Assembly (NCBI GenBank): GCA_902775075.1
Contig: CACYKX010000028.1
Location: 1 to 20,523, forward strand
Length of the DNA: 20,523 bases
Direction: 5' to 3'
Source of the DNA: an uncultured Prevotellaceae bacterium
GTDB taxonomy: Bacteria > Bacteroidota > Bacteroidia > Bacteroidales > Bacteroidaceae
The translations under genes and the position numbers were made by a program. The first letter of the stretch is position 1; the number at the start of each line of letters is the position of its first letter. Shown one piece after another: positions 6,877-14,708 of this stretch. The notes beneath the pieces are model-generated. The model was not told the origin of the DNA. It searched no databases and worked only from the letters and a program-made list of their open reading frames with translations.

Positions 6877-8741
6877 ATTTCTATATTCATCATATGTGTC
6901 TTTGGTTTAAGGGCAATCAATCCCCTGTTACCTATGATTTCTTCCCTAATAAGGTGAATGTCATCACAGGTGACTCTTCTACGGGCAAATCTTCATTGTT
7001 ACGTATCATTGATTACTGCCTTTTGTCATCAAGGCCTGCCATAGTTCAGGAGGTCATTAACGAAAACGTAGTTTGGTATGGACTGAGTTTTCATCTGAAT
7101 GGTAAGGACTACATTATAGCCCGTTTGGCCCCTGGCAAAGATAAACCTGTTGAAGATATCTATTTCTCAGAAGGAAAAGAACTTCCTGAGATTCCTCGTG
7201 TTAATGCCGATAGTACAAAGGTCACTAGATTGCTGAATAAGGAATTCGGAATTGATAATATTGTGCTCTATCAAGGTAAGGATACCTTGCGGGTATCATT
7301 CCGTTATTTCCTAATCTTCTGTTATCTTACTGAAGACATTATAGCTACGATGAATCTTTATTTTGATGATGCTTTCTTCAAGGATAAGTTGTATGACCTT
7401 TTCCTTGACCAGCTTTTGAAACTGGCTCTTGGTCTTGATGAAGTTCGTGAGAGCGACTTGAGGCAGTTATTGGCATCTTATGAGAAGAAACTTGCATCAC
7501 TTAACAGAAGTTACAAGATACAGACCACCAAGACTAAGAATTACGATAAGAACATCAATTCTATACGCAATTTCCTTTTAGACTTGGGCATGGTTGATTT
7601 CAGTGAGATGGCCTCAATATCCCAAGAAGAAGTACATCGTAGGGCTTATAACATGATTCTGGAGTATGAATCTGTTTATAAACGTATCAAGCAGAAGTCA
7701 GAACTCAATGAACTGATGCAGCAAGAAAGGGAGATAAAGCGTCAGATTTTTATTGTACAGAAATTGAAGAGGGAATTTGATGATTATCAGAAGTTCCTTG
7801 CTGAAAGTGCAGACAGCTTGATGCCAATACAGTATCTTAATGAGCATATTAATGAGGTGCTGCTACACGATGAAACCAAAGATCTGCTATCTGTTCTTCA
7901 GCAGTCACTTCTTGACATCAAGAAAGCAAGTTCTGAGAAAGATCTTAGCGTTTCAGACTTAGATAGTCGTGAAGATCAGTTGTATGCCCAACTGGAAAGC
8001 ATTAAAGTAAAGATAAAAGAGGCAAGTCTGGTGGAGAAGAATCTAAATGATTTCACATGGTTGTATAACTTCGTTGAGTTGAAGCATCTCCTCGCAAAAG
8101 TTGGCAATCCTAGAGATCTGTCAAGATTTGAGTCTGATTTTGCCTCAATGAATGAAAAAATCGCTGGTGTGAAGGATAAACTGCATGAGCAAAAACAGCT
8201 TAACCGACAACGTATGGAGAGTTTGAATGAATTCGTGAACATTTATTATTCCATGCCTCACGGTGTGTCTGATGCTTACAACTCTTGCGTACCTTTATAC
8301 GACGAGGTAAACCGATTACTGACATTAATCAGGCCAGAGGATAACACTCAGGTCACAAATGTTGGCAGCAAGTCCAATTATATGTACTTGCATCTCTGTT
8401 TCTTTTTGGGTCTTCATGAAGCTGTTATTGCTAACAAGAGCAATTTCGTGCCAAATTTCCTGTTTATCGATCAGCCGAGCATTCCATATTATGAGAACCA
8501 AGATAAGGGCGATAAATCCCATCTTGACGACAAGTCAAAGCTCAAGAATGCCTTTGGGCTTATTAACAGGGCGATGGAGCGAATTACAAAGTTCTCTCAG
8601 AAGCATCCCTTCCAGATCATCATGGTAGAGCATGCTGATGAAGAATATTGGAATAAGCTTGACTATTTTGATACCCGGTATGTATTTACCAAGGAGAAAG
8701 ATAGTGGATTGATACCAAAGAATATCTATAATAGAGTATAA
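6873..8741 (+). CDS. DUF3732 SMC/RecN-like ATPase of the ABC-three-component system
   Basis: A 622-residue ABC-type ATPase. Walker A GDSSTGKSS is at residues 33-41 (Lys39) and the Walker B-like NFLFIDQPS at 528-536 (Asp533). The conserved segment before it (NYMYLHLCFFLGLHEAVI) is typical of DUF3732. Between the two halves, about residues 190-450, lies a Lys/Glu/Leu-rich coiled coil, giving the SMC layout of two half-ATPase domains joined by a long arm. An exposed HADEEYW near residue 588 sits where the H-loop would be. It probably senses foreign DNA or replication intermediates and activates the effector encoded two genes upstream. The ATGA overlap with the middle component shows tight co-translation. 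Confidence 0.85.
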   Translation: MNFYIHHMCLWFKGNQSPVTYDFFPNKVNVITGDSSTGKSSLLRIIDYCLLSSRPAIVQEVINENVVWYGLSFHLNGKDYIIARLAPGKDKPVEDIYFSEGKELPEIPRVNADSTKVTRLLNKEFGIDNIVLYQGKDTLRVSFRYFLIFCYLTEDIIATMNLYFDDAFFKDKLYDLFLDQLLKLALGLDEVRESDLRQLLASYEKKLASLNRSYKIQTTKTKNYDKNINSIRNFLLDLGMVDFSEMASISQEEVHRRAYNMILEYESVYKRIKQKSELNELMQQEREIKRQIFIVQKLKREFDDYQKFLAESADSLMPIQYLNEHINEVLLHDETKDLLSVLQQSLLDIKKASSEKDLSVSDLDSREDQLYAQLESIKVKIKEASLVEKNLNDFTWLYNFVELKHLLAKVGNPRDLSRFESDFASMNEKIAGVKDKLHEQKQLNRQRMESLNEFVNIYYSMPHGVSDAYNSCVPLYDEVNRLLTLIRPEDNTQVTNVGSKSNYMYLHLCFFLGLHEAVIANKSNFVPNFLFIDQPSIPYYENQDKGDKSHLDDKSKLKNAFGLINRAMERITKFSQKHPFQIIMVEHADEEYWNKLDYFDTRYVFTKEKDSGLIPKNIYNRV

Positions 8742-8767
8742 TCTATAGGCAATAACGCTTACAACTT

Positions 8768-9121
8768 ATGAAACTCATAGATAAGTTATTAGATAGAATC
8801 CTGGGAAAACGAATGGCGAGCAATGGCATTGAACCAGAAGACATGGATGATGTTGAGGCTCCAAATAATGAAGAAAATCACGAGGAAAAGCCTTCCACAG
8901 ATAAGTATTCCCAGTCAGACCCCAAAGAATCTACGCGCAGCCTTATAGCTCAGATATATGTTTTCGCATTTTTTATTGTCATTGGGATAGTTTTTCTCAT
9001 AGGGTGGTATAAGTCCTTTTCCGTGGATGATTATAAGGACATGCTTGTTACTGTTTCTGGTATTTTGTCAGGTCCTTTAGGTTTTATTGTTGGTTACTAT
9101 TTTAAAGCATCATCAGAATGA
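8768..9121 (+). CDS. Small two-helix membrane protein, unknown
   Basis: A 117-residue protein with a basic amphipathic start (MKLIDKLLDRILGKRM), a long acidic hydrophilic stretch (about 20-58), and two transmembrane helices, IYVFAFFIVIGIVFLIGWY (about 65-83) and LSGPLGFIVGYYF (about 99-113). It starts 26 nt after the DUF3732 gene and overlaps the Cas2-like gene by ATGA, so it may belong to the ABC-3C operon or form its own pair with the next gene. Small membrane proteins are common abortive-infection effectors, but that role is inference; no known family recognised. Confidence 0.6.
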   Translation: MKLIDKLLDRILGKRMASNGIEPEDMDDVEAPNNEENHEEKPSTDKYSQSDPKESTRSLIAQIYVFAFFIVIGIVFLIGWYKSFSVDDYKDMLVTVSGILSGPLGFIVGYYFKASSE

Positions 9122-9390
9122 AAGCATATCTTGTAACATATAGTCTAAAGAATTATACCAAGTATTATCCACCTCTTAGTGTACGTCTGAAGAGGTTTCC
9201 ACGATGGGCAAAATTATTTCAGCGTACATGGGTAATATGTAGTTCTATACCAGTGGGTAGAATAAGAACGATATTGTCAAACACAATTGAAGATGAAGGG
9301 CGTATCATTGTTGTTGAAATCACAGGTTCTAATTGGGCTGCATTTGATATTGATGATGATGTTGTAGAGTGGATGAAAGAGAATATATAA
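9118..9390 (+). CDS. Cas2-like/SinR-family small protein
   Basis: A 90-residue protein starting MKAYLVTYSLKN, followed by a basic helix, RTWVICSSIP, and RIIVVEITGSNWAAFDIDDDVVEWMK. This beta-alpha-beta pattern (opening strand YLVTY, helix, strand around TWVI, helix, strand IIVVEIT) resembles the small ferredoxin-fold proteins often annotated SinR family, related to Cas2 and VapD. There is no CRISPR array or Cas1 here, so a spacer-acquisition role is unlikely. Its start overlaps the stop of the membrane-protein gene (ATGA), implying a joint function. Whether it is a nuclease or a binding subunit cannot be told. Confidence 0.6.
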   Translation: MKAYLVTYSLKNYTKYYPPLSVRLKRFPRWAKLFQRTWVICSSIPVGRIRTILSNTIEDEGRIIVVEITGSNWAAFDIDDDVVEWMKENI

Positions 9391-9421
9391 TTTATAGAAA
9401 GTATAGTAATACGTTTGATAC

Positions 9422-9547
9422 GTAAGCGTCCAATTTTCACATCTTGTGTAGCTCCAGGCTAATGACTACTTTTGCACAAGCTTTATTTTTTGAGATTATG
9501 TGCAGTAGTGAAGATTGTGAAAAGCTTTGGTTTCTCTACAAATTAGA
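9422..9547 (+). mobile_element. IS66-family left-end stub A
   Basis: It begins GTAAGCGTCCAATTTTCACA (9422-9441), the GTAAGC start typical of IS66 terminal repeats. It continues through a promoter and the first codons of an IS66 tnpA-like gene, and stops near 9547, where a nucleotidyltransferase remnant begins. A diverged copy with the same layout lies at 20201-20330. No right end is attached. Identification rests on the terminal motif and the tnpA N-terminus. Confidence 0.65.
9444..9474 (+). promoter_or_regulatory. IS66-derived promoter upstream of the four-gene operon
   Basis: TTG (9444-9446), 20 nt, then TACTTTTG (9467-9474): a full Bacteroidetes -33/-7 match. It is the best promoter upstream of the ATPase-HNH-FAD-nucleosidase operon, whose first ATG is at 9917, and I see no terminator between them. 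Confidence 0.7.
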
Positions 9548-9563
9548 AGGTTATAAAGAATAA
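9498..9563 (+). pseudogene. IS66 tnpA N-terminal remnant
   Basis: A 21-codon ORF MCSSEDCEKLWFLYKLEGYKE. The first 18 residues look like the start of the IS66 accessory protein TnpA of Bacteroidales (SSEDFEKLWFLYKTEG-like); after that it runs into foreign sequence and stops. It could now act only as a short leader peptide. Confidence 0.55.
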
Positions 9564-9912
9564 CCATTATGAAGTTGACTGGAATAGTCTCCTTCCATTA
9601 GTGAAGGAATTGAATATGCATCACTTCTATGATGCTCAGAACTATATATGTTACCATTATTTAGGATTTGACAAGTCCCTCTTTCCAATGATAGAGGGAG
9701 AAGAATATGGAGAACGTGTATTCCAAGACTTGTTTGACGAAGAGAACACAAAGCCCAAGGAGAAAGGCTTTGCCAAATACATCTACTCCAGATACAAGAA
9801 ATGGTGGGGAAACCGTTGGAAACATCGCATTGTTTACCCCGAAGGTTTGTTTACTACTTTTATCGTTCAGGCTGTATCGCATCTGATGAAGCCTGCAACG
9901 TTGCACAATTAG
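9548..9912 (+). pseudogene. 3' remnant of an exopolysaccharide-type nucleotidyltransferase
   Basis: An open frame of about 120 codons without a proper start: VDWNSLLPLVKELNMHHFYD, YLGFDKSLFPMIE, then RYKKWWGNRWKHRIVYPEGL and a tail SHLMKPATLHN. This resembles the C-terminal part of the NTP_transf_5-type nucleotidyltransferases often found beside Bacteroidales capsule genes; those are roughly three times longer and the catalytic N-terminus is missing here. It abuts the IS66 stub on the left and ends 4 nt before the ATPase start. A short product from GTG 9601 or ATG 9616 is conceivable. Family identity is from memory of the C-terminal signature. Confidence 0.5.
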
Positions 9913-9916
9913 GTTT

Positions 9917-11929
9917 ATGTCCATCCAAGACAATACATTCAGCTTAATAGCCATCCGCCTCCTGCCTGGTTGTGACGAGGCATATCGCAAGAACCTAAAG
10001 GTAGGGCGGTTCTATTTCTTCAATGACAGATATGTCAATGAGGGGGATAGGATAGTGCCTAATCCAAAACGGTGCCAGATGCCGGAGAACTTCTTTGGCA
10101 GAAATATCAATGTTCAGGCGGTATGCGGTGTGAATGGGGCTGGTAAGAGTACACTTTTCGAGATGGTGTATCGCGTCATCAACAATCTGAGTTGCCTGTT
10201 GGAGTGTGATTCGTATCGCGGAGGTGCTGCGGCAAGGCTGTGGTATATTGAGGGTATACAGGCAAAGCTGTACTATGAGTTGGAAAATGAGCTCTTCACT
10301 ATTGGCTGTTTCAACGATAGGATGTATTTTGAGGGTGAGAAAGTTGGCAGGATAGATTTGGCCGTTGGTTCTAAATGTAAAGGACAGACATATGAGACAG
10401 TCTATCGTCACCTCTTTTATACCCTTGTTACCAACTACTCCATGCAGTCGTTGGTTCCTCTCGACTATGATGAAGACAAAACCGTGGACTGGAAAGGTGT
10501 GGAGTCTGAACGAAACTGGTTAGAGGGTATCTACAGCAAGAATGATGGCTATCGGGTACCGCTGGGTATGGAACCTTATAAATGGTATAACCGGTATGAT
10601 ATGGAGCGGCAGGCTGACTTGGTGAATGCGAGAGCTGCCTTGTTGCTCCTTGGGAATAATGACTTGATTAGCGGCTATCAGTTTGAGAATATTGAAGTGG
10701 AATTCGATGAGCAGTTTTATGCCAAGAAGGTGGATGGATTCGACTTCAGAAATCATGTACAGAATGCGGACTTCCTGGCATTAGATCCGAGTGACTGCCT
10801 GAGCATCATGTTCGAGAAGTTCGAGATAGATGTGGCGTTAGTTGCCCAGAAAGACAGGGAGGTGGTGGTAAGAGCAATGGCCTATATTTTTGATAAGATA
10901 TGGTCTGTGGCAAATAACTATCCATCGTTCGAAGGCTATGCACATGTATCAGATGTTGTTCCAGATACCTACGTCTTTGTTGCCCCATTGCAAAAAGGGA
11001 TGTTCGAGTCGCTTTGCGAAAGTGTCTATCGTGAACCTTCCCATATCTCTACTAAGATTATCCAGACCATCAATTTCATCAAAGCCTACATCACTCATGA
11101 TGTACCAACGGAGGTGTGCAATCTGATGGGGAGATTCAGCTATGACAGTTATTTTGACAGCTATCGTGACGGACAAGGGTATCGTAGTTTGGCAGAGCAT
11201 GAACTGCACTTCATACCACCGTATTATAAGATGACCATCTGGCTTCGCAACATGACAACGGATGCCAGAATAGAATATTCACGGATGAGTTCTGGTGAGC
11301 GTCAGTTTGTACAACAGATGGGCAGTTGCATGTACCACATGCGAAACCTGATGTCAGTGGAAGAGTATGAGGGACAAGGGGATTTCGAGCGCCCTAAGTA
11401 TCACCACTTTAACTTGATACTCGATGAGATTGAGATTTGTTTCCACCCGGAATACCAGCGCACATTCTTGCTCAAACTGATAGATACCATCGAGAAGTTA
11501 GGCATCAATGAACACAATCACATCAACATCATCCTATCGAGTCACTCGCCATTCCTGTTGAGTGATTTGCCAAGAGGGAGGGTGTTGCTTCTGAAGGATG
11601 GTGATGTGGAGGACAACGTAGCATTTAGTAATACCTTTGGCGCCAATATCAGTACCCTGCTGAATGAAAATTTCTTCCTGTCCAAAGGCTTTATAGGAGG
11701 CTATGCACAGAAGAAAATCACAGATGTCATAGCATTCCTGGAACAACCTCTGGTAGATGGCGAGAACCCTGCGGAGCGTGATAAGGCATGGCAGATGATA
11801 AGTCTTATAGGTGATCCGCTGCTACATGGCACGATGGTATCTCTGTTTTATGAGCATTATTCAGCAAACAAAGCGGAGCGCATACAGGCCTTGGAAGATG
11901 AACTCCAGCGACTGAAAGGACAGGTATGA
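9917..11929 (+). CDS. SMC/OLD-like AAA ATPase (PtuA-like), gene 1 of the four-gene operon
   Basis: A 670-residue ABC-type ATPase. Walker A GVNGAGKST is at residues 71-79, the signature SRMSSGERQ near 453-461, Walker B NLILDEIEICFHPEYQ near 496-511, and an H-loop ILSSHSPFLLSDLP near 538-551. A helical tail with coiled-coil character (ERIQALEDELQRLKG) closes the protein. The middle (about 110-440) is unlike a long SMC coiled coil and looks globular. With an HNH nuclease as the next gene (4-nt overlap), this matches the PtuA/PtuB pair of Septu and some retron systems, in which the ATPase oligomer holds and regulates the nuclease. Here two further coupled genes follow. Start ATG 9917 is 4 nt after the nucleotidyltransferase remnant stop. 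Confidence 0.85.
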   Translation: MSIQDNTFSLIAIRLLPGCDEAYRKNLKVGRFYFFNDRYVNEGDRIVPNPKRCQMPENFFGRNINVQAVCGVNGAGKSTLFEMVYRVINNLSCLLECDSYRGGAAARLWYIEGIQAKLYYELENELFTIGCFNDRMYFEGEKVGRIDLAVGSKCKGQTYETVYRHLFYTLVTNYSMQSLVPLDYDEDKTVDWKGVESERNWLEGIYSKNDGYRVPLGMEPYKWYNRYDMERQADLVNARAALLLLGNNDLISGYQFENIEVEFDEQFYAKKVDGFDFRNHVQNADFLALDPSDCLSIMFEKFEIDVALVAQKDREVVVRAMAYIFDKIWSVANNYPSFEGYAHVSDVVPDTYVFVAPLQKGMFESLCESVYREPSHISTKIIQTINFIKAYITHDVPTEVCNLMGRFSYDSYFDSYRDGQGYRSLAEHELHFIPPYYKMTIWLRNMTTDARIEYSRMSSGERQFVQQMGSCMYHMRNLMSVEEYEGQGDFERPKYHHFNLILDEIEICFHPEYQRTFLLKLIDTIEKLGINEHNHINIILSSHSPFLLSDLPRGRVLLLKDGDVEDNVAFSNTFGANISTLLNENFFLSKGFIGGYAQKKITDVIAFLEQPLVDGENPAERDKAWQMISLIGDPLLHGTMVSLFYEHYSANKAERIQALEDELQRLKGQV

Positions 11930-12999
11930 GACAGATAACGATTACTCCAAGTATCGAGGCTCTGGCTGAGAAGTATCAGAAGATGCTGACAGGAAAGTTG
12001 CCTATAGCGACTTTTCCAATGGACATCACGATGAATCTTCCACAGAGAGTGGAGGATAAAAGGGTGTTGTTTGCTGACGATTCCTATCCTGTTAAGGAGG
12101 AATATAAGGTCGGAGAATGGCATGTCGTTAAAAATCTTAGGGATAGGAATAAGTATGTCGCATTCCTGAGGTTCCTGAAAGAACGTCTTGAAAACGGCTT
12201 ATTGATAGCCCATCCTACAAAAATCAAAGATGAGATAGATGACTTTACTTCTCTTTTGTCACCCGAGGAGATGGCAAGGAAAATGAAGCTGGGCAACAGG
12301 CGGAATGCTGTTTACAAGACATTTACAGAAATCGTACAAGAAATACTTGGTTATAACGACATACGTAAAAGTGTGTTTCCTCAGTTTGTTAAGCAGCTGG
12401 GATTCAGGACTTGTGTCTATTGTAACTCTCAGTTTGCTGTGACAGACGAAGATGACAGAGGATATTATCAGTTAGACCATTGGAAGCCGGAGTCAGTGTA
12501 CCCCTATCTCAGTGTCTGCTTCTTCAACCTCCAGCCCAGTTGTGCTTCATGCAATATGCACAAACGGGATGACAAGAGAGAATACCATAGTATTTGGAAT
12601 GAGTCGAAAACAGAAAGCAATGAGCTATATCGTTTTACGATTCCCAATGCTTCTCTGGCTCGCTATATCATGACGCATCATACAGACGAGTTGGCTATTC
12701 ACATGGATGCGGTGAAAAACACTACCCATCTGGCTCTTTTGAGGGAGAAACTGCATATAGACAGTCTTTATGACCAGTTTACGGATGTTGCCGAGGAAGT
12801 GGTCTGGAAGCGCATGGCCTTTGATCAAGGTTATCTGAAAGCGCTCAGTAATTCTTCTGCATTGAAGATGCTCAGACAATCAGATGTGAACCGCTTTATC
12901 CTCGGTACATACGACACCCCCGAGGATATACACAAACGCCCACTTGCCAAACTGACACAAGACGTGGCGAAACAATTAGGAATAATAGGAATAATATGA
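11926..12999 (+). CDS. HNH endonuclease (PtuB-like), gene 2 of the four-gene operon
   Basis: A 357-residue protein with a zinc-finger HNH core: CVYC (Cys163, Cys166), then LDHWKPES (Asp184-His185), then NLQPSCASCNMHK with Cys206, Cys209, Asn210 and Lys213. The order CxxC, DH, CxxCN is that of the PtuB/retron-associated HNH family. The N-terminal 150 residues are helical and charged and may contact the ATPase; the C-terminus is helical. It probably cuts DNA (or tRNA, as reported for some PtuAB pairs) when released by the ATPase. It is coupled on both sides by ATGA overlaps. Confidence 0.85.
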   Translation: MRQITITPSIEALAEKYQKMLTGKLPIATFPMDITMNLPQRVEDKRVLFADDSYPVKEEYKVGEWHVVKNLRDRNKYVAFLRFLKERLENGLLIAHPTKIKDEIDDFTSLLSPEEMARKMKLGNRRNAVYKTFTEIVQEILGYNDIRKSVFPQFVKQLGFRTCVYCNSQFAVTDEDDRGYYQLDHWKPESVYPYLSVCFFNLQPSCASCNMHKRDDKREYHSIWNESKTESNELYRFTIPNASLARYIMTHHTDELAIHMDAVKNTTHLALLREKLHIDSLYDQFTDVAEEVVWKRMAFDQGYLKALSNSSALKMLRQSDVNRFILGTYDTPEDIHKRPLAKLTQDVAKQLGIIGII

Positions 13000-14708
13000 T
13001 TTACGATGCAATTATAATAGGTGGCGGCGTATCAGGGCTTGCTGCTGCATATTACCTCACTCAGAAAAAGCAGAGAGTTTTGGTGTTGGAGCGGGGAAAA
13101 CATATATATGACCGTTGTAGGGATGATTTATATGATATTGCAAACGGTGTGGGGGGCGCAGGCCTCTTCTCTGATGGTAAAGTCTCATTCTATCCGTCGG
13201 CATCACAACTATGGCAATTACGTGCGAACGACATTAGAGAGGCTTATACTTGCCTTCAGCGATTCCTTCATGAACAGTATATTGAAATTGAGGATTTTTC
13301 GTCTCAGTGGTTAGAAGAGCAGGAACAGGAAGGCATCAGGAAGCGATATAAATCGCAAACTCTTAATATTGAACAGCGTCTTAAAATCATTTTTAAATTA
13401 TGCCAATTTGTAGGTAATGACAATATTCTTGTAGGATCGGACGTAAAAAGTATCGTGAAATCAAACGGTAGTTACCATCTAACAGTAAACCAGAACGATA
13501 ATAAACTCCTTCTGCATGCTAGTACTATCATCATAGCTGGTGGAAAGCATATCTATGCGAAGTTGCTGCCCTTTATGACAGGAATTAATACTGACAGCAA
13601 GAAAAGGTTAGTCGAGGTTGGTATTAGAATAGAATGTAGGAACGAGGATTTTGACTATTATGATGATGAACAAACCGATGTGAAACTGATAGACAATAGA
13701 GATGATTATCTTTCCGTTCGTACGTTCTGTTGCTGTCGTGATGGCGTTGTTGTAGAGAGTTCTTCTTATGGGATGATCAGCCTCAATGGTTCTGCAGACG
13801 ATAAGGGAAGGAGAGGATTTACCAATATAGGTATCTTATTACGCTATGATGGAATCAAAAACCAAAGGGCTTCAAACAAGGTCCTTAATGCCCTGGAGAA
13901 AATAAAAGAATCACAGAGGCTCTCTATGTCAGCATATATGGAAGGCAAAGAGACCATACTGGGAGCAGATGCAGACAGTATCATTAGAGATTTTCTTTCT
14001 TCCCATTTCCCAAAAATGTCTTCGTCGGATGCTACTATATATCATCCGTCTATTGAGAAAGCTGGAGTTTTTCCGACTTTGTCGGATACGCTTCAGATGA
14101 AATCTGAAAACATTTGGGTTGCAGGTGATGCGACTGGAATGTTCCGGGGAATTCTTTCATCTTTTGTCAGTGGCTTTTTGGTTGCTTCGTGTGTGACTAG
14201 GATTTTATCTGCTTACGATTCGGATCTTCAACAAAAATTTCATATCAAGGTCAGTTCTTCAGAAAAGCGGAAAGTAGTTTTCACTGCTCAGTCAAAACAG
14301 TTTTTTTACTGTAGGAATGCCGTCTGTGAATATGTAATGAAGCAGGGATGTATTCCTGTAAATCCTTTTAGGATATTTGGCTATTTCTTGGATGACAGGG
14401 TAGACAGGAACATTGTCCGCAATGGCAATAATGAGATGATATCACGATGCGATGAATTATGGGTGTTTGGGCCTATTTCCGATGGTGTGTTGTTCGAGAT
14501 ATATTATAGCCGGAAGTTAGGGTTGCCAGTAAGGTTTTTCTCCATTGAGACTAGAGCTAGTGAAATAGTGGAACTAAGAGACGAGGATTTGAAATTTGAG
14601 TCTGAAGTTCATAACTTTCAGTTGAAGAAGAGTGATTTGCAGACTCTGGCTGGCAATAATTTTGAAATACCAAGTTCGCTACAATTAGAACTACAGTGGG
14701 ATGAGTAA
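12996..14708 (+). CDS. FAD-dependent oxidoreductase fused to a nucleoside-deoxyribosyltransferase-like domain, gene 3
   Basis: A 570-residue two-part protein. Residues 1 to about 405 form a FAD/NAD(P) oxidoreductase: GGGVSG at 9-14, VLVLERG ending the second strand, VGGAGLFSDGK near 51-61 as in COG2509-type dehydrogenases, and WVAGDATGMFRGI with Gly377-Asp378 closing the FAD site. Residues about 424-535 look like a nucleoside 2-deoxyribosyltransferase/DUF4406-type Rossmann-like domain: KVVFTAQSKQFF, then CDELWVFGPISDGVLFEIYYSRKLGLPVRF, with Glu501 at the place of the family's catalytic Glu. It overlaps the HNH gene by 4 nt and the nucleosidase gene by 8 nt. Such a protein could sense or consume NAD(P)H or a nucleotide signal. 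I know of no characterised defence protein with this fusion; function is inferred. Confidence 0.7.
   Translation: MIYDAIIIGGGVSGLAAAYYLTQKKQRVLVLERGKHIYDRCRDDLYDIANGVGGAGLFSDGKVSFYPSASQLWQLRANDIREAYTCLQRFLHEQYIEIEDFSSQWLEEQEQEGIRKRYKSQTLNIEQRLKIIFKLCQFVGNDNILVGSDVKSIVKSNGSYHLTVNQNDNKLLLHASTIIIAGGKHIYAKLLPFMTGINTDSKKRLVEVGIRIECRNEDFDYYDDEQTDVKLIDNRDDYLSVRTFCCCRDGVVVESSSYGMISLNGSADDKGRRGFTNIGILLRYDGIKNQRASNKVLNALEKIKESQRLSMSAYMEGKETILGADADSIIRDFLSSHFPKMSSSDATIYHPSIEKAGVFPTLSDTLQMKSENIWVAGDATGMFRGILSSFVSGFLVASCVTRILSAYDSDLQQKFHIKVSSSEKRKVVFTAQSKQFFYCRNAVCEYVMKQGCIPVNPFRIFGYFLDDRVDRNIVRNGNNEMISRCDELWVFGPISDGVLFEIYYSRKLGLPVRFFSIETRASEIVELRDEDLKFESEVHNFQLKKSDLQTLAGNNFEIPSSLQLELQWDE

Noticed and set aside
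8754..8762. ACGCTTAC, the reverse complement of an IS66-type start, before the two-helix membrane protein gene
   Set aside because: Only the terminal 8 bases match GTAAGCGT; the sequence further in shows no similarity to the IS66 ends in this window, so chance is the simpler explanation.
9118..9390. Cas2-like protein as part of a CRISPR-Cas locus
   Set aside because: No repeats with regular spacing, no Cas1 and no other cas gene are present anywhere in the window.
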